Position numbers and translations under genes: made by a program. A model generated the notes under the pieces. The model saw only the letters and a list, made by a program, of their open reading frames with translations, was not told the origin of the DNA and did no database searches. From NCBI GenBank assembly GCA_017936745.1, contig JAGBEY010000003.1, forward strand, positions 1-57,534: 57,534 nucleotides of DNA. The letters are read 5' to 3'. Positions 44,286 to 53,377 of the stretch are shown here, in pieces (position 1 is the first letter of the stretch; each line of letters begins with the position of its first letter). Source of the stretch: Clostridia bacterium (GTDB taxonomy: Bacteria; Bacillota; Clostridia; UMGS1840).

Positions 44286-46604
44286 ATGAATGCCATCCGT
44301 TATACACTTCCGACGACACAAGAAAATAAGACACGATTCCGTTTTCGTAAAAAAAACAGCCTTGGAAAAAAGCTGTCTGCTTTGGGGACAGGCATCCTTT
44401 TGTTTTTGTTGGGCTTCTTTTTAAGCCGCACCCGGATTTTTTTTGAAATCACGCCACTGTCTGTCAGTACATATCTTGCATTGGGAGGAGGAGTAATTCC
44501 ACTTCTGGGTGGAATGTTGGGAAGCTATACAGTCAACAGCACCGAAAATATGTTCAGTCTGGTGTGTGCATTTTTCTTAAAAAAAATTTTTCGGGAAGAA
44601 AAGTGGGACAGCGCCTATTTGTTTTTCAGCCACACTGTGGTATGGGGCGTCATTTTGTGGATGCACGAACCCGTGCCAATGGATTTGATTGTAAAGGCGG
44701 TCACACTCCTGATCGCATTTGTGGGGTATTTTGTGCTGAAAAAAGCCTATCGGGCGCAGTTCGTGAAATCGCCTCAATTAAAATTTACAAGGCAGGAAGC
44801 CTATTGCTCCTTGTTTCTTCTGTTCAGCCTGATTTCCGGCATCCATACCGAAACGTTGATTACGATTGTCAATTTTCACGATATTTTAAAATTCTTCCTG
44901 ATTTCTATGGCGTCATATTATTTCGGTATTGGAGGCGGCTCGGCAACGGGTGCGATTCTGGGCATACTTAGCGGATACGGGGTGGAATATGCGGCACTTC
45001 TCATGTCGGTATATTCTCTGTTTGGTTTTTTTACGGGGATTTTCTCCAAGTTCTCCAAATTTACCGCCCTGTTGGGATTGATGCTATCTTATGTGTTTTC
45101 GGTTATGTATTTTCAAACAGCAGGGAATGTGGTTTTGTTGCGGGATGTGGCACTGGGAGGCATTTTATTTTTCTTATTCCCCGAAAAATGGATTCGGCCT
45201 TATCTGGACCGTTATCTGTACTCTGAGCCTGTGGATGTGGTGGGAACAGTCAATGCAATCACGGCTAATCGGCTGGACAAGCTGGCAAAGTCCTTTTCCG
45301 GACTTTCCACCGAGCTTTCCCGCACCGGAAAAAGCATTCGGAACGCAACCAAGGTCAATGAAAACACACTTTTTGATTTTGTAGGAGACCGTGTTTGCAA
45401 GCGATGCTCGTTGAAAAATGCCTGCTGGCAGGAGCAGTATTCCGATACCGCAGATGCAATGACCAAAGCAGTGGCACATCTCTCCCGCTATGGACAATTA
45501 GAGGAACGAAATTTATCCGGGCGGTTTGTTAAGCGATGTGTGCACCCCGAAAAAATTGCGGAGGCGTGCAAAAGCTTTTATGAGCTGTATCGGTTAAACG
45601 CAGTGTGGAAGCATAAGCTGTCGGAAAATACGGGTGCATTTCAGCAACAGTTTATTGAGCTGTCGTCCATTATTTGTGAGCTTAAGCAAAACATTGTGGC
45701 AAACCGCTATTTTGATGCAAGACTGTCCTCGGAAATTTACAGTGCATTGGGAAATGCAGGCTACCTCGTAAAGGAGGCATCGGTGGTAAAAACTGCAACC
45801 GAGCATTTTGTGGTGCAGCTGGAGCTTACCTCCTGCAACTATCGGGAAAACTGCTTTGCTTTTCTGGAAAAAATTATTTCTGAGATTCTGGGCGTGGAAA
45901 TGATTCGCACCGATGGCACTTGCGGAGAACGTGTTTGTCGGTTAACCTTTTCTGAGGGGGAAGCAGGCAAGCTGGAACGACGGGTGCAAAGCATTTCCAA
46001 ACGGGATAAGGAGCCGGTGGGGGACAGCTATATCATTTCGGAGTTAAGCCGTAATCAATATTTGATGGCATTATCCGACGGAATGGGAAGCGGAGAGGAG
46101 GCATCCAGACTATCCACTTCGGTGGTAACGCTGTTAGACGAAATGCTGAAAGCCGGCTTTTCCGCTGAATCGGCATATCGGATGCTCAATTCCTTTCTCA
46201 TTGCCTCTTGTCCGGATGTGGGGCTTTCCACCTTGGATTTCATGGTAATTGATTTTAAGAAAATGACGGGGAAAATAATGAAAACGGGAGCTTGCCCCAC
46301 CTATATCAAGCGGGGGCTTGAGGTGATTGAAATTTCCAACACCTCTCTGCCGGCAGGAATCCGCTGTGAGAAGCCCTATGTGAAAACGGTGCATCTTCAC
46401 CCGGGAGATATTATTGTGATGGTTTCTGACGGAGTAATGGATGCATTGGAAGAAGAGGACTGGATTTATGGGGTGTTAAAGCGGAACATTAACTCGGATT
46501 TAGCGGAAACAGTGGATTTGGTTGCGGCATTGGCGCAGAAGGATTTTGAAAAACGGGAGGATGATATTACGGTGCTTGGTGTAAAAATTTTAAAGGAAGA
46601 ATAG
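44286..46604 (+). CDS. spoIIE: stage II sporulation protein E
   Basis: Membrane-bound PP2C-type serine phosphatase of 772 residues that dephosphorylates SpoIIAA and activates sigma-F in the forespore. About ten helices occupy residues 30-310. A cysteine-containing middle follows (VCKRCSLKNACWQEQY). The phosphatase domain is at about 560-770 with LSDGMGSGEEASRLS, VSDGVMDALEEED and KREDDITVLGVKIL, the metal-binding aspartates. AGGAG is nine bases before ATG 44286. Its presence argues for a spore former. Confidence 0.94.
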   Translation: MNAIRYTLPTTQENKTRFRFRKKNSLGKKLSALGTGILLFLLGFFLSRTRIFFEITPLSVSTYLALGGGVIPLLGGMLGSYTVNSTENMFSLVCAFFLKKIFREEKWDSAYLFFSHTVVWGVILWMHEPVPMDLIVKAVTLLIAFVGYFVLKKAYRAQFVKSPQLKFTRQEAYCSLFLLFSLISGIHTETLITIVNFHDILKFFLISMASYYFGIGGGSATGAILGILSGYGVEYAALLMSVYSLFGFFTGIFSKFSKFTALLGLMLSYVFSVMYFQTAGNVVLLRDVALGGILFFLFPEKWIRPYLDRYLYSEPVDVVGTVNAITANRLDKLAKSFSGLSTELSRTGKSIRNATKVNENTLFDFVGDRVCKRCSLKNACWQEQYSDTADAMTKAVAHLSRYGQLEERNLSGRFVKRCVHPEKIAEACKSFYELYRLNAVWKHKLSENTGAFQQQFIELSSIICELKQNIVANRYFDARLSSEIYSALGNAGYLVKEASVVKTATEHFVVQLELTSCNYRENCFAFLEKIISEILGVEMIRTDGTCGERVCRLTFSEGEAGKLERRVQSISKRDKEPVGDSYIISELSRNQYLMALSDGMGSGEEASRLSTSVVTLLDEMLKAGFSAESAYRMLNSFLIASCPDVGLSTLDFMVIDFKKMTGKIMKTGACPTYIKRGLEVIEISNTSLPAGIRCEKPYVKTVHLHPGDIIVMVSDGVMDALEEEDWIYGVLKRNINSDLAETVDLVAALAQKDFEKREDDITVLGVKILKEE

Positions 46605-46638
46605 AAACTTCTTTTTTTAAAAAAATTTAAAAAAGGTA

Positions 46639-46666
46639 TTGACAAATAAAAAAAACGTGTTATAAT
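46639..46666 (+). promoter_or_regulatory. promoter of the glycine riboswitch transcript
   Basis: TTGACA (46639-46644), 16 bases, TATAAT (46661-46666). Confidence 0.8.
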
Positions 46667-46689
46667 GACGATTGAAATGAATATTGTGC

Positions 46690-46890
46690 TAAGCGAAGGA
46701 TGCAGGAGAAAGGCAGTGTATGCCTTGCCGAAGGAGTAACTCTCTCAGGCGTTGAATTTCAACAGAGACTGCAAACGGATAGCGCTCCGGAGAAGTCCCC
46801 TCTTTTTTTAAAAGAGCAAAGGATGCCGAAGGTGTAAAGCCCGAAAGGGTTAATCTCTCAGGCAAAAGGACGGAGGTAACAGTCGGAACA
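46690..46890 (+). promoter_or_regulatory. tandem glycine riboswitch
   Basis: Two aptamers in series. The first (about 46700-46775) has GGAGAAAGGCAG, CTTGCCGAAGGAGTAA and CTCTCAGGCG. The second (about 46785-46885) has GATGCCGAAGGTGTAAAG, AATCTCTCAGGCAAAAGGAC and GGAGG. These blocks are the glycine aptamer consensus. A terminator (46911-46947) follows. The controlled gene is an AGCS symporter, a usual target; binding of glycine is expected to favour expression of uptake or efflux, depending on the fold. Confidence 0.93.
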
Positions 46891-46910
46891 ATCGGCTATT
46901 ATTTTAATTT

Positions 46911-46947
46911 CGGAGTTTTTGTATTTACAAAGACTCCGTTTTTTTAT
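46911..46947 (+). terminator. riboswitch-controlled terminator
   Basis: CGGAGTTTTTGT and ACAAAGACTCCG form a 12-pair stem (one G-U) around ATTT, followed by seven T. It lies between the second aptamer and the symporter gene. Confidence 0.85.
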
Positions 46948-47005
46948 TCTCTTGGATTGTGCGATTCGAGCAATTGCTTTCACACAGAATTAGGAGGAAT
47001 TTTTT

Positions 47006-48520
47006 ATGAACTTTATGGCGTGGCTTACCGATTTCAACAATGAAGTCAACAGCTTTGTATGGGGTAAGGGCTTGTATTTGCTGCTGTTTGCCGGCGTGCT
47101 GACCACCATTATCACCGGTGTGTTTCAGATTACCTATATCAGACATTGGTTTTCCGAAACCTTGGGAAAACTCACACAAAAGGATGTTTCCGGCCATGTA
47201 AAAGGAAAATCCATTTCTCAGTTTCAGGCACTTTGTACCGCACTGGCGGCTACCATCGGTGTTGGTAACATTGCCGGTGTTGCAGCAGCGATTGTTGGCG
47301 GCGGTCCCGGTGCAGTATTCTGGATGTGGGTGGCAGCCTTCTTTGGTATGATGACGAATTATTCCGAAAATGTGCTGGGTATTTTTTTCCGTCGTAAAAA
47401 TGCAGACGGAGAATGGTCCGGCGGTGCAATGTACTATTTGGAGGACGGCTTAGGCAAAATAAAGGGCTGCAAATGGATTGGTAAAATTCTGGCAATTTTA
47501 TTTTCTGTTTTCTGTATTCTGGCATCCTTTGGGATTGGTGCAATGGGTCAGATTAACAAAATTGTGGTAAATATAGTTTCCGCATTTGATATTCCTGCCC
47601 TTTCTTCTCAGATGCTTTATGACGGCATTTCCCTGTATCATCTGATTTTAGGTATCATTCTGGTTGTGATTGCAGGGCTGATTATCATTGGCGGTTTGAA
47701 ACGAATTGCAAACTTTGCGGAAAAAGTAGTCCCCGTTATGGTGGTGCTGTTTATCGTGGGCGGTTTGATTATTGTTGGCTTGAACTACCGCTTAATCGGT
47801 GCGGCATTTGCCTCTATTTTCCGTTATGCCTTTACGGTTCCCGCGGCACTTGGCGGTGTGGGCGGTATCGTGGTAAAGGATATTGTAACCCAGGGCTGTA
47901 AGCGTGGGGTATTCTCCAACGAAGCCGGTCTTGGTTCTTCGGTTATGGTTCACGCCAGCTCCAATGTTAAAGAACCGGTTCGTCAGGGCTTGTGGGGTAT
48001 TTTTGAAGTGTTTGCAGACACTATGGTGGTTTGTACCATGACTGCATTGATTGTTTTAACCTCCGGGATGATTGATTTAAACACCGGTGCATTGGCTGAA
48101 GGCATCAGCGATGCGACTTTAGTTGCAAAAGCATTCTACGGCGTGTTTGGCATCTGGGGTGAACGTTTTGTTGCCATTGCCATTTTGCTCTTTGCATTTA
48201 CCACTGTGCTGGGTTGGGATGTATATGGCGGAAAAGCCTGGGAATACTTATTTGGTTTAAAATCCAAAACTGTGTATAAGGTCATTCACCTGGTAATGAT
48301 TCTCTGCGGTGCACTTCTCACCTCCTCTCTGGCGTGGGACATTTCCGACACCTTTAACGGGCTGATGATGGTTCCCAACTTAATTGGGGTTGTTGCCCTT
48401 TCCGGTCTGGTGATGAAAATTACCCGAAACTATGTTGACCGTAAGCTGAAGGGCAAAGATGTTAAGCCCATGATTTCTGTGTTCCCTGACATTCAGGCGG
48501 AGCAGGAACAGAATTTGTAA
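47006..48520 (+). CDS. sodium:alanine/glycine symporter (AGCS family)
   Basis: Membrane transporter of 504 residues with about 11 helices. Family markers: ALCTALAATIGVGNIAGVAA, GGPGAVFWMWVAAFFGMMT, YSENVLGIFFR, GGAMYYLEDGLG and FSNEAGLGSSVMVHA. AGGAGG precedes ATG 47006. The tandem glycine riboswitch upstream indicates that glycine is a main substrate or signal. Probably monocistronic, ending at the hairpin 48520-48545. Confidence 0.95.
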   Translation: MNFMAWLTDFNNEVNSFVWGKGLYLLLFAGVLTTIITGVFQITYIRHWFSETLGKLTQKDVSGHVKGKSISQFQALCTALAATIGVGNIAGVAAAIVGGGPGAVFWMWVAAFFGMMTNYSENVLGIFFRRKNADGEWSGGAMYYLEDGLGKIKGCKWIGKILAILFSVFCILASFGIGAMGQINKIVVNIVSAFDIPALSSQMLYDGISLYHLILGIILVVIAGLIIIGGLKRIANFAEKVVPVMVVLFIVGGLIIVGLNYRLIGAAFASIFRYAFTVPAALGGVGGIVVKDIVTQGCKRGVFSNEAGLGSSVMVHASSNVKEPVRQGLWGIFEVFADTMVVCTMTALIVLTSGMIDLNTGALAEGISDATLVAKAFYGVFGIWGERFVAIAILLFAFTTVLGWDVYGGKAWEYLFGLKSKTVYKVIHLVMILCGALLTSSLAWDISDTFNGLMMVPNLIGVVALSGLVMKITRNYVDRKLKGKDVKPMISVFPDIQAEQEQNL

Positions 48521-48545
48521 AAAAACTTACACTGTAAGTTTTTTC
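48520..48545 (+). terminator. terminator of the symporter gene
   Basis: AAAAAACTTAC and GTAAGTTTTTT form a perfect 11-pair stem around ACT. It starts at the stop codon. Confidence 0.75.
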
Positions 48546-48650
48546 CCTTTTCAAAAGGCAGTTTCCGATTTTTGGAGGCTGTCTTTTGTTTTTTTTGTAT
48601 CAGAATGAATATTTTCTCATAAATTGATAAGAGAAAAAGGGGTGGTTTGG

Positions 48651-49367
48651 ATGAAACCGTTGGGGTATCGGCGTGCCATGAATAAAATGGGGTACAGACT
48701 TTCCAAAAAGCGATGGGGAGGCTTTCTTTTTTTGTGTCTGGTGGCAGGGGCGGTGCTTTACGGATGCTATATTTATTTTTTTGTGTTTCATCCGGCATTG
48801 GTTCGATTGGGAACAGCACATGCCTCCCGAATGGGTGAGGTGGCGGTACATCAGGCAGTGGAGGATGTGTTTTTGGAGGACCAATTTATAAACAGCCGCC
48901 TGATTTCACTGGAAACCACTCCTGACGGACAGATTTCTGCCGTTGTGCCGGATGTTGCGGCAATGAATCGCTTAAAAGCAAGGCTTGCACTGTCGGTTGC
49001 CGAAAAGCTGGAGCAATTTCAAAACACAGAGGTTGCCATTCCGGCAGGAACACTTTCGGGGATTGATTTTTTAGCCAACTTCGGGCCTCGTTTGTCGATT
49101 AGTATGTTCCCCTACGGGAAAGCACTGGTGGAGATTGAAAGCCATTTTTCCGATGCCGGCATCAATCAGACTCGCCATCAGATGATGCTCACGGTGGAGA
49201 TGGAGGTGTCTTTGCTGCTCCCTGATACACACTTGGTGAATGCCGGGGTAAAAACACGGGTTCCGCTTTCCGAAACGGTAGTGGTAGGTTCTGTTCCCAA
49301 CAGCTACACCAATCTGGAAACCGAGGAGGAACAGTTAAAAGACGATGTGCTGAACTTAATTGATTAA
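48651..49367 (+). CDS. yunB: sporulation protein YunB
   Basis: Protein of 238 residues with one N-terminal membrane helix (about 24-44, FLFLCLVAGAVLYGCYIYFF) and an outside domain. The YunB pattern is seen in VHQAVEDVFLEDQFI, LETTPDGQISAVVPDVAAMN and FGPRLSISMFPYGKALVEI. YunB is made under sigma-E in the mother cell of Bacillus. ATG 48651 follows GGGGTGG. Length is close to the family norm. Confidence 0.88.
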   Translation: MKPLGYRRAMNKMGYRLSKKRWGGFLFLCLVAGAVLYGCYIYFFVFHPALVRLGTAHASRMGEVAVHQAVEDVFLEDQFINSRLISLETTPDGQISAVVPDVAAMNRLKARLALSVAEKLEQFQNTEVAIPAGTLSGIDFLANFGPRLSISMFPYGKALVEIESHFSDAGINQTRHQMMLTVEMEVSLLLPDTHLVNAGVKTRVPLSETVVVGSVPNSYTNLETEEEQLKDDVLNLID

Positions 49368-49414
49368 AGGGAAAAGCCACTATGTAAAAAAACAAGTTTT
49401 TTTCGTGAAATCCG

Positions 49415-49443
49415 TTGCAAATTTTGGCATAATGTGATACACT
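49415..49443 (+). promoter_or_regulatory. promoter ahead of the M50 protease operon
   Basis: TTGCAA (49415-49420), 17 bases, TACACT (49438-49443). It may drive the run of genes through rluB. Confidence 0.65.
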
Positions 49444-49483
49444 GTAAAATAGGATGAATGTATCCTCGGAAAGGAATTTTTTA

Positions 49484-50185
49484 ATGCAATTTTTCAACCT
49501 TTTAATCGAAGCGGTATTCACCGCAGTGGCCTTGGTTTTTGCACTGCTCCCCCACGAAATTGCCCATGGCTACACGGCAATGCTTTTAGGAGATACCACT
49601 GCAAAATATCAGGGGCGTCTTACCTTAAACCCCTTTCGGCATATTCACCCTATGTATGCAGGGTGGATTTTAGGAGGAATTATTTTAGGAAAGCTTCTCC
49701 CGGCTCTCAGCTTTTTAACCGGGATATTAGTGTGGGTTGGGTTTATTCTTTTGCTGAAGCCCGTTCCCATTAACCCTGCCAATTTCAGTGACCCCAAAAA
49801 AGGGATGGCAATTACCGCCCTGATGGGGCCTGTGACCAATCTGGTGATTGCCTTTTTGGGGATGTTTTTATGGGTCGGCTCTTGGAAGCTGGAGGTTCCT
49901 TATCTGTCAGAATATCTCGCGTTGTTCTTTCGGATTTTAGTGTCCTATAACATTACACTGGCAGTGTTTAACTTAATTCCCGTACCGCCTTTGGATGGGT
50001 CCCGTGTGTTGTTTGCTTTTTTACCCAGTCGCTTTTATTTCCGTGTGATGCAATATGAGCGTTACATTATGATTGTATTTTTAGTGCTGGTGTATAACGG
50101 AACCTTTGATTTGCTGTTAGACCGCGGAACCACCAACATTTTCAATTTTTTCTTTTCGGTTGTTTCCAGGGTGATGGGGTTATAA
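49484..50185 (+). CDS. site-2 protease family (M50) membrane protein
   Basis: Intramembrane zinc protease of 233 residues, about six helices. HEIAH at 24-28 in the first helix supplies two zinc ligands; NLIPVPPLDGSR near 165 supplies the aspartate. This is the short YwhC/YdiL-type form without a PDZ domain. AAAGGA precedes ATG 49484; an in-frame ATG at 49454 has no site. It sits just before scpA, an arrangement common in Clostridia. Substrate unknown. Confidence 0.9.
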   Translation: MQFFNLLIEAVFTAVALVFALLPHEIAHGYTAMLLGDTTAKYQGRLTLNPFRHIHPMYAGWILGGIILGKLLPALSFLTGILVWVGFILLLKPVPINPANFSDPKKGMAITALMGPVTNLVIAFLGMFLWVGSWKLEVPYLSEYLALFFRILVSYNITLAVFNLIPVPPLDGSRVLFAFLPSRFYFRVMQYERYIMIVFLVLVYNGTFDLLLDRGTTNIFNFFFSVVSRVMGL

Positions 50186-50186
50186 T

Positions 50187-50900
50187 ATGATAGAGTTGAA
50201 ATTAGAGCAGTTTGAAGGGCCGATGGATCTTTTGCTGCACCTCATCCGAACCAATAAAATTGACATTTACGATATTCCTATTTTCACTCTGACTGAGCAG
50301 TACATTGCTTATTTAAAGGCGATGGAGAGCTTAGATATGGAGATTGCTTCCGAATTTTTGGTGATGGCATCGGAGCTTTTGTATATTAAATCCAAAATGC
50401 TTCTGCCCAAGCCTCAGGAGGAAGATGCCGTGGAGGAGGACGACCCCAGAAAAGAGCTGATGCAAAAGCTTTTGGATTATCAGCAGTATAAAGAGCTTTC
50501 GGGCTATTTAAAAGAGCGGGAGCCATTGGGGGCATTCACCTTTACCAAGGGGAGCGAAAAAATCAAGGGGTTAATTCGCTACACTAAGCTGGATTTACCC
50601 AAAGAGAGCCTGATTACCGCCTTGGAGGAGCTGCTGGAACGCATCGAAACCAAGCTTCCTCCCGATAAGGGCGTGTTTTCCGGCATTGTGGATCGAGAGG
50701 TAGTGTCGGTGGCAGAAATGTCGGACAAGCTGGTAGCGGTGATTGAAACCAAAAAGAAGCTGCCTCTTGTGGACACCTTTCTTGCCATTTGCCATACCCG
50801 TGCACAGGTGGCGGCAACCTTTATGGCACTTTTGGATTTATTAAAAGAAAACAAACTAAAGGTTTCTTATAAAAATGATTGTTTTATGATAAGCCAATAA
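50187..50900 (+). CDS. scpA: segregation and condensation protein A
   Basis: Kleisin subunit of the SMC-ScpAB condensin, 237 residues. The start FEGPMDLLLHLIRTNKIDIYDIP is diagnostic, followed by FLVMASELLYIKSKMLLPKP and the winged-helix C-terminus with FLAICHTRAQVAATFMALLDL. It starts one base after the protease stop codon and is followed by scpB. Confidence 0.96.
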   Translation: MIELKLEQFEGPMDLLLHLIRTNKIDIYDIPIFTLTEQYIAYLKAMESLDMEIASEFLVMASELLYIKSKMLLPKPQEEDAVEEDDPRKELMQKLLDYQQYKELSGYLKEREPLGAFTFTKGSEKIKGLIRYTKLDLPKESLITALEELLERIETKLPPDKGVFSGIVDREVVSVAEMSDKLVAVIETKKKLPLVDTFLAICHTRAQVAATFMALLDLLKENKLKVSYKNDCFMISQ

Positions 50901-50911
50901 GGAAATACACT

Positions 50912-51499
50912 ATGAAAAAACAAGAATTATTCGGGATTTTGGAGGGCATTTTATTTGCCATGGGAAGTCCCGTTGAGACAGACAAGCTGTCTTTGGTACT
51001 GGAGGAGGAATTTGGTGATATTACTCCTTACTTCAACGAATTTATCACCACCTTTAATAAGAAAAGCGGCGGCATGAAAATTGTGCGGCTGGACCGTGCG
51101 CTTCAGATGGTGTCCAAAAGTGAGCATCACCCCTATATTGCAAAAATGCTGGAAACCAAGGCGCAAAAGGGACTTTCTCAATCTGCTTTGGAGGCACTTT
51201 CGGTGATTGCTTATAATCAGCCGGTGACCAAAGCGATGGTAGATGCCGTTCGGGGTGTCGACAGCTACAATTCCATTATCCGCCTTCTGGAACGGGAGCT
51301 GATTGAGCAGCGGGGCAGAATGGATGCCCCCGGCAGACCTATGCTCTACGGCACAACCAGTGAGTTTTTACGGGTGTTCGGGCTGGAAAGTCTGGACGAG
51401 CTTCCCAAATTGGAGCGGAAATTAAAGGATGCCATCGGGCAAAATGACAATCTCACCTTTTCCGATTTACAGACAAAGGAGGAAGAAACTGAGTTATGA
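50912..51499 (+). CDS. scpB: segregation and condensation protein B
   Basis: Winged-helix partner of ScpA, 195 residues. GILEGILFAMGSPVETDKL at the start, ALSVIAYNQPVTKAMVDAVRG in the centre and ERELIEQRGRMDAPGRPMLY are family hallmarks. ATG 50912 has AAGGAA upstream; the in-frame ATG 50879 lies inside scpA. The end overlaps the DUF2953 gene by four bases. Confidence 0.96.
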   Translation: MKKQELFGILEGILFAMGSPVETDKLSLVLEEEFGDITPYFNEFITTFNKKSGGMKIVRLDRALQMVSKSEHHPYIAKMLETKAQKGLSQSALEALSVIAYNQPVTKAMVDAVRGVDSYNSIIRLLERELIEQRGRMDAPGRPMLYGTTSEFLRVFGLESLDELPKLERKLKDAIGQNDNLTFSDLQTKEEETEL

Positions 51500-52065
51500 T
51501 AATTGCAATCTGTATTTTCCTTGTGATACTTGCGGTGCTTGCCGTTTTGTTATTTTCGGATTTTTTGGTTATACTATCCGTAAGTGACAAGGCGCTGACG
51601 GTGAAAATCAGGGTGCTTCACATCACCATACGGATTCCTTTGGGTGAGAAACAGAAAAAAAAGAAACCGAAAGAACCGGTTTCCGAAAAAAAGGAAACCG
51701 AAGATTCCGTTATGAAAAAATTTCTGGAAATGCGTAATACCTTTACCAGAATCCGGGAAGCTTTAGAGAAAACGCTTTCCTATCTTGCTCAAAAAATCAA
51801 GGTGCAGGAGGCAGGTGTGATCGGAAAATTCGGGCTTGGCAATGCAGCTTTAACCGGAATGAGCTACGGTGCGGTGGAAGCCTTTGCCGGCGTGGTAACC
51901 GGGCTCTTGCAGCATTTTTTCAAATTTGAGAAGTCCCCGTACAGCAATGTTCAGATGGACTATGATAACTTAGTTTTTCAACTGAATTTTGCTATGATTT
52001 TAAAAACAAAACCCATATATTTATGTAAAGCAGGACTTATATTCTTAAAAAACTGGAAACAGTAG
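51496..52065 (+). CDS. DUF2953 membrane protein
   Basis: Protein of 189 residues with an N-terminal membrane helix (about 2-22), a lysine/glutamate-rich linker (EKQKKKKPKEPVSEKKETED) and a C-terminal domain with KFGLGNAALTGMSYGAVEAF, the DUF2953 core. It lies between scpB and ytfJ, where this family is usually found in spore formers; a sporulation role is inferred from that context. Starts ATGA-overlapped with scpB. Confidence 0.8.
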   Translation: MIIAICIFLVILAVLAVLLFSDFLVILSVSDKALTVKIRVLHITIRIPLGEKQKKKKPKEPVSEKKETEDSVMKKFLEMRNTFTRIREALEKTLSYLAQKIKVQEAGVIGKFGLGNAALTGMSYGAVEAFAGVVTGLLQHFFKFEKSPYSNVQMDYDNLVFQLNFAMILKTKPIYLCKAGLIFLKNWKQ

Positions 52066-52080
52066 AAGGAGGTTTTTAGT

Positions 52081-52491
52081 ATGTCTCATCCTATCGAAGG
52101 TCTTATGGATTCGGCACTGAAAAACATTAAAAGTATGGTGGATGTCAACACCATTATCGGAGAACCCATCAATGCCGGAGACGGCATTGTGCTCATTCCC
52201 ATTTCCCGTGTGGCATTCGGTTTCGGGGCAGGCGGTTCCAATTTCGGGGATGCTAAAATCACTGTAGATAAGCAGTCCTTCGGCGGCGGAGCAGGTGGGG
52301 GTGTTACCATTTCTCCCGTTGCATTTTTGGTGGTAACCAACGGCAGCGTGAGAATGTTGCCTGTTGAGCAGGGAAACACCGTGGACAAAATTGTGGATAT
52401 GGCGCCCGACCTTATCAATAAGGTGCTCCAGAAGTTTGACAAAAAAGGCACGAAAACTGTCATTACCGAAGAAGAAATTATTATCGACTAA
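52081..52491 (+). CDS. ytfJ: GerW/YtfJ-family spore protein
   Basis: Protein of 136 residues. MDSALKNIKSMVDVNTIIGE, then GDGIVLIPISRVAFGFGAGG and the glycine-rich FGGGAGGGVTISPVAFLVV are the YtfJ/GerW signature. In Bacillus the protein lies in the inner spore and affects germination. AAGGAGG precedes ATG 52081. It supports the organism being a spore former. Confidence 0.93.
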   Translation: MSHPIEGLMDSALKNIKSMVDVNTIIGEPINAGDGIVLIPISRVAFGFGAGGSNFGDAKITVDKQSFGGGAGGGVTISPVAFLVVTNGSVRMLPVEQGNTVDKIVDMAPDLINKVLQKFDKKGTKTVITEEEIIID

Positions 52492-52564
52492 CCGGACTTT
52501 TTGCATATTTCCCTAAAATGTTTCATACCCTTAACCGAGCCATTTTTATGACGGAGGTGCGGGA

Positions 52565-53362
52565 ATGAAATTTCGTCTGATTGCCGTTTTGAGTGTGTTT
52601 GTGATGCTTATAAGCGGCGTACATAGTTATTCTTATTCGGCAAAGGCTATCTGTCTTTACGATACCAAAACTAAACAGATGGTGTATGGCTACAATGAGG
52701 CAATTCGGATGCTTCCTGCCTCCATTACCAAAATTGTGACGGCAATCACCGCCTTAGAGCTTGGAAATCCCGATGATATTGTTACGGTGGACCAAAAATC
52801 TGCCAATACGGAGGGGTCCAGCCTTTATCTTCGGGCAGGAGAACAGCTTTCTCTTATCAATCTGATTTACGGGATGATGCTGCATTCCGGCAACGATGCT
52901 GCGAATGCCATTGCCACTCATTTCGGATATGAGGAATTTGTGGAACAAATGAACGAAACCGTAAAACGGGCGGGTGCAACCGATTCCCATTTTGAAAATC
53001 CCTCCGGATTGGATGGTGAAAATCATCTGGTGACAGCGCTGGATATGGCAAGAATTACGGCTTACGCCATGGAAAACCCTGTCTTTTCGGAAATTGTGGG
53101 AACGAAGAACAAAAACATTGTATCGGAGGACGGCTATACCCGATATTTAAAAAATCACAATAAGCTTTTGTGGATGTATGAAAACACCAAAGGCGTCAAG
53201 ACCGGCTTTACCAAAAAAGCGGGCAGAACCCTGGTGTCCTCGGCAACAGACGGAGAGCGGAATCTCATTTGCGTTACCTTAAATGATGCAGATGACTGGA
53301 ACGACCATATCAGTCTTTACAAAAGCTATTTGAAACCGCCCCCAAAAGAGGGGGCACAGTAA
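52565..53362 (+). CDS. D-alanyl-D-alanine carboxypeptidase
   Basis: Penicillin-binding serine carboxypeptidase of 265 residues. A signal peptide spans about 1-26. The three active-site motifs are SITK (S-x-x-K), SGN (in MMLHSGNDAANAI) and KTG (in TKGVKTGFTKKAG). It stops soon after the catalytic domain and lacks the C-terminal beta domain and amphipathic membrane anchor of PBP5, so it is likely secreted or held by the signal region. DacF/DacB-type enzymes trim spore and vegetative peptidoglycan, which agrees with the neighbouring ytfJ. Confidence 0.92.
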   Translation: MKFRLIAVLSVFVMLISGVHSYSYSAKAICLYDTKTKQMVYGYNEAIRMLPASITKIVTAITALELGNPDDIVTVDQKSANTEGSSLYLRAGEQLSLINLIYGMMLHSGNDAANAIATHFGYEEFVEQMNETVKRAGATDSHFENPSGLDGENHLVTALDMARITAYAMENPVFSEIVGTKNKNIVSEDGYTRYLKNHNKLLWMYENTKGVKTGFTKKAGRTLVSSATDGERNLICVTLNDADDWNDHISLYKSYLKPPPKEGAQ

Positions 53363-53377
53363 AGGAGTTCAGAAACC

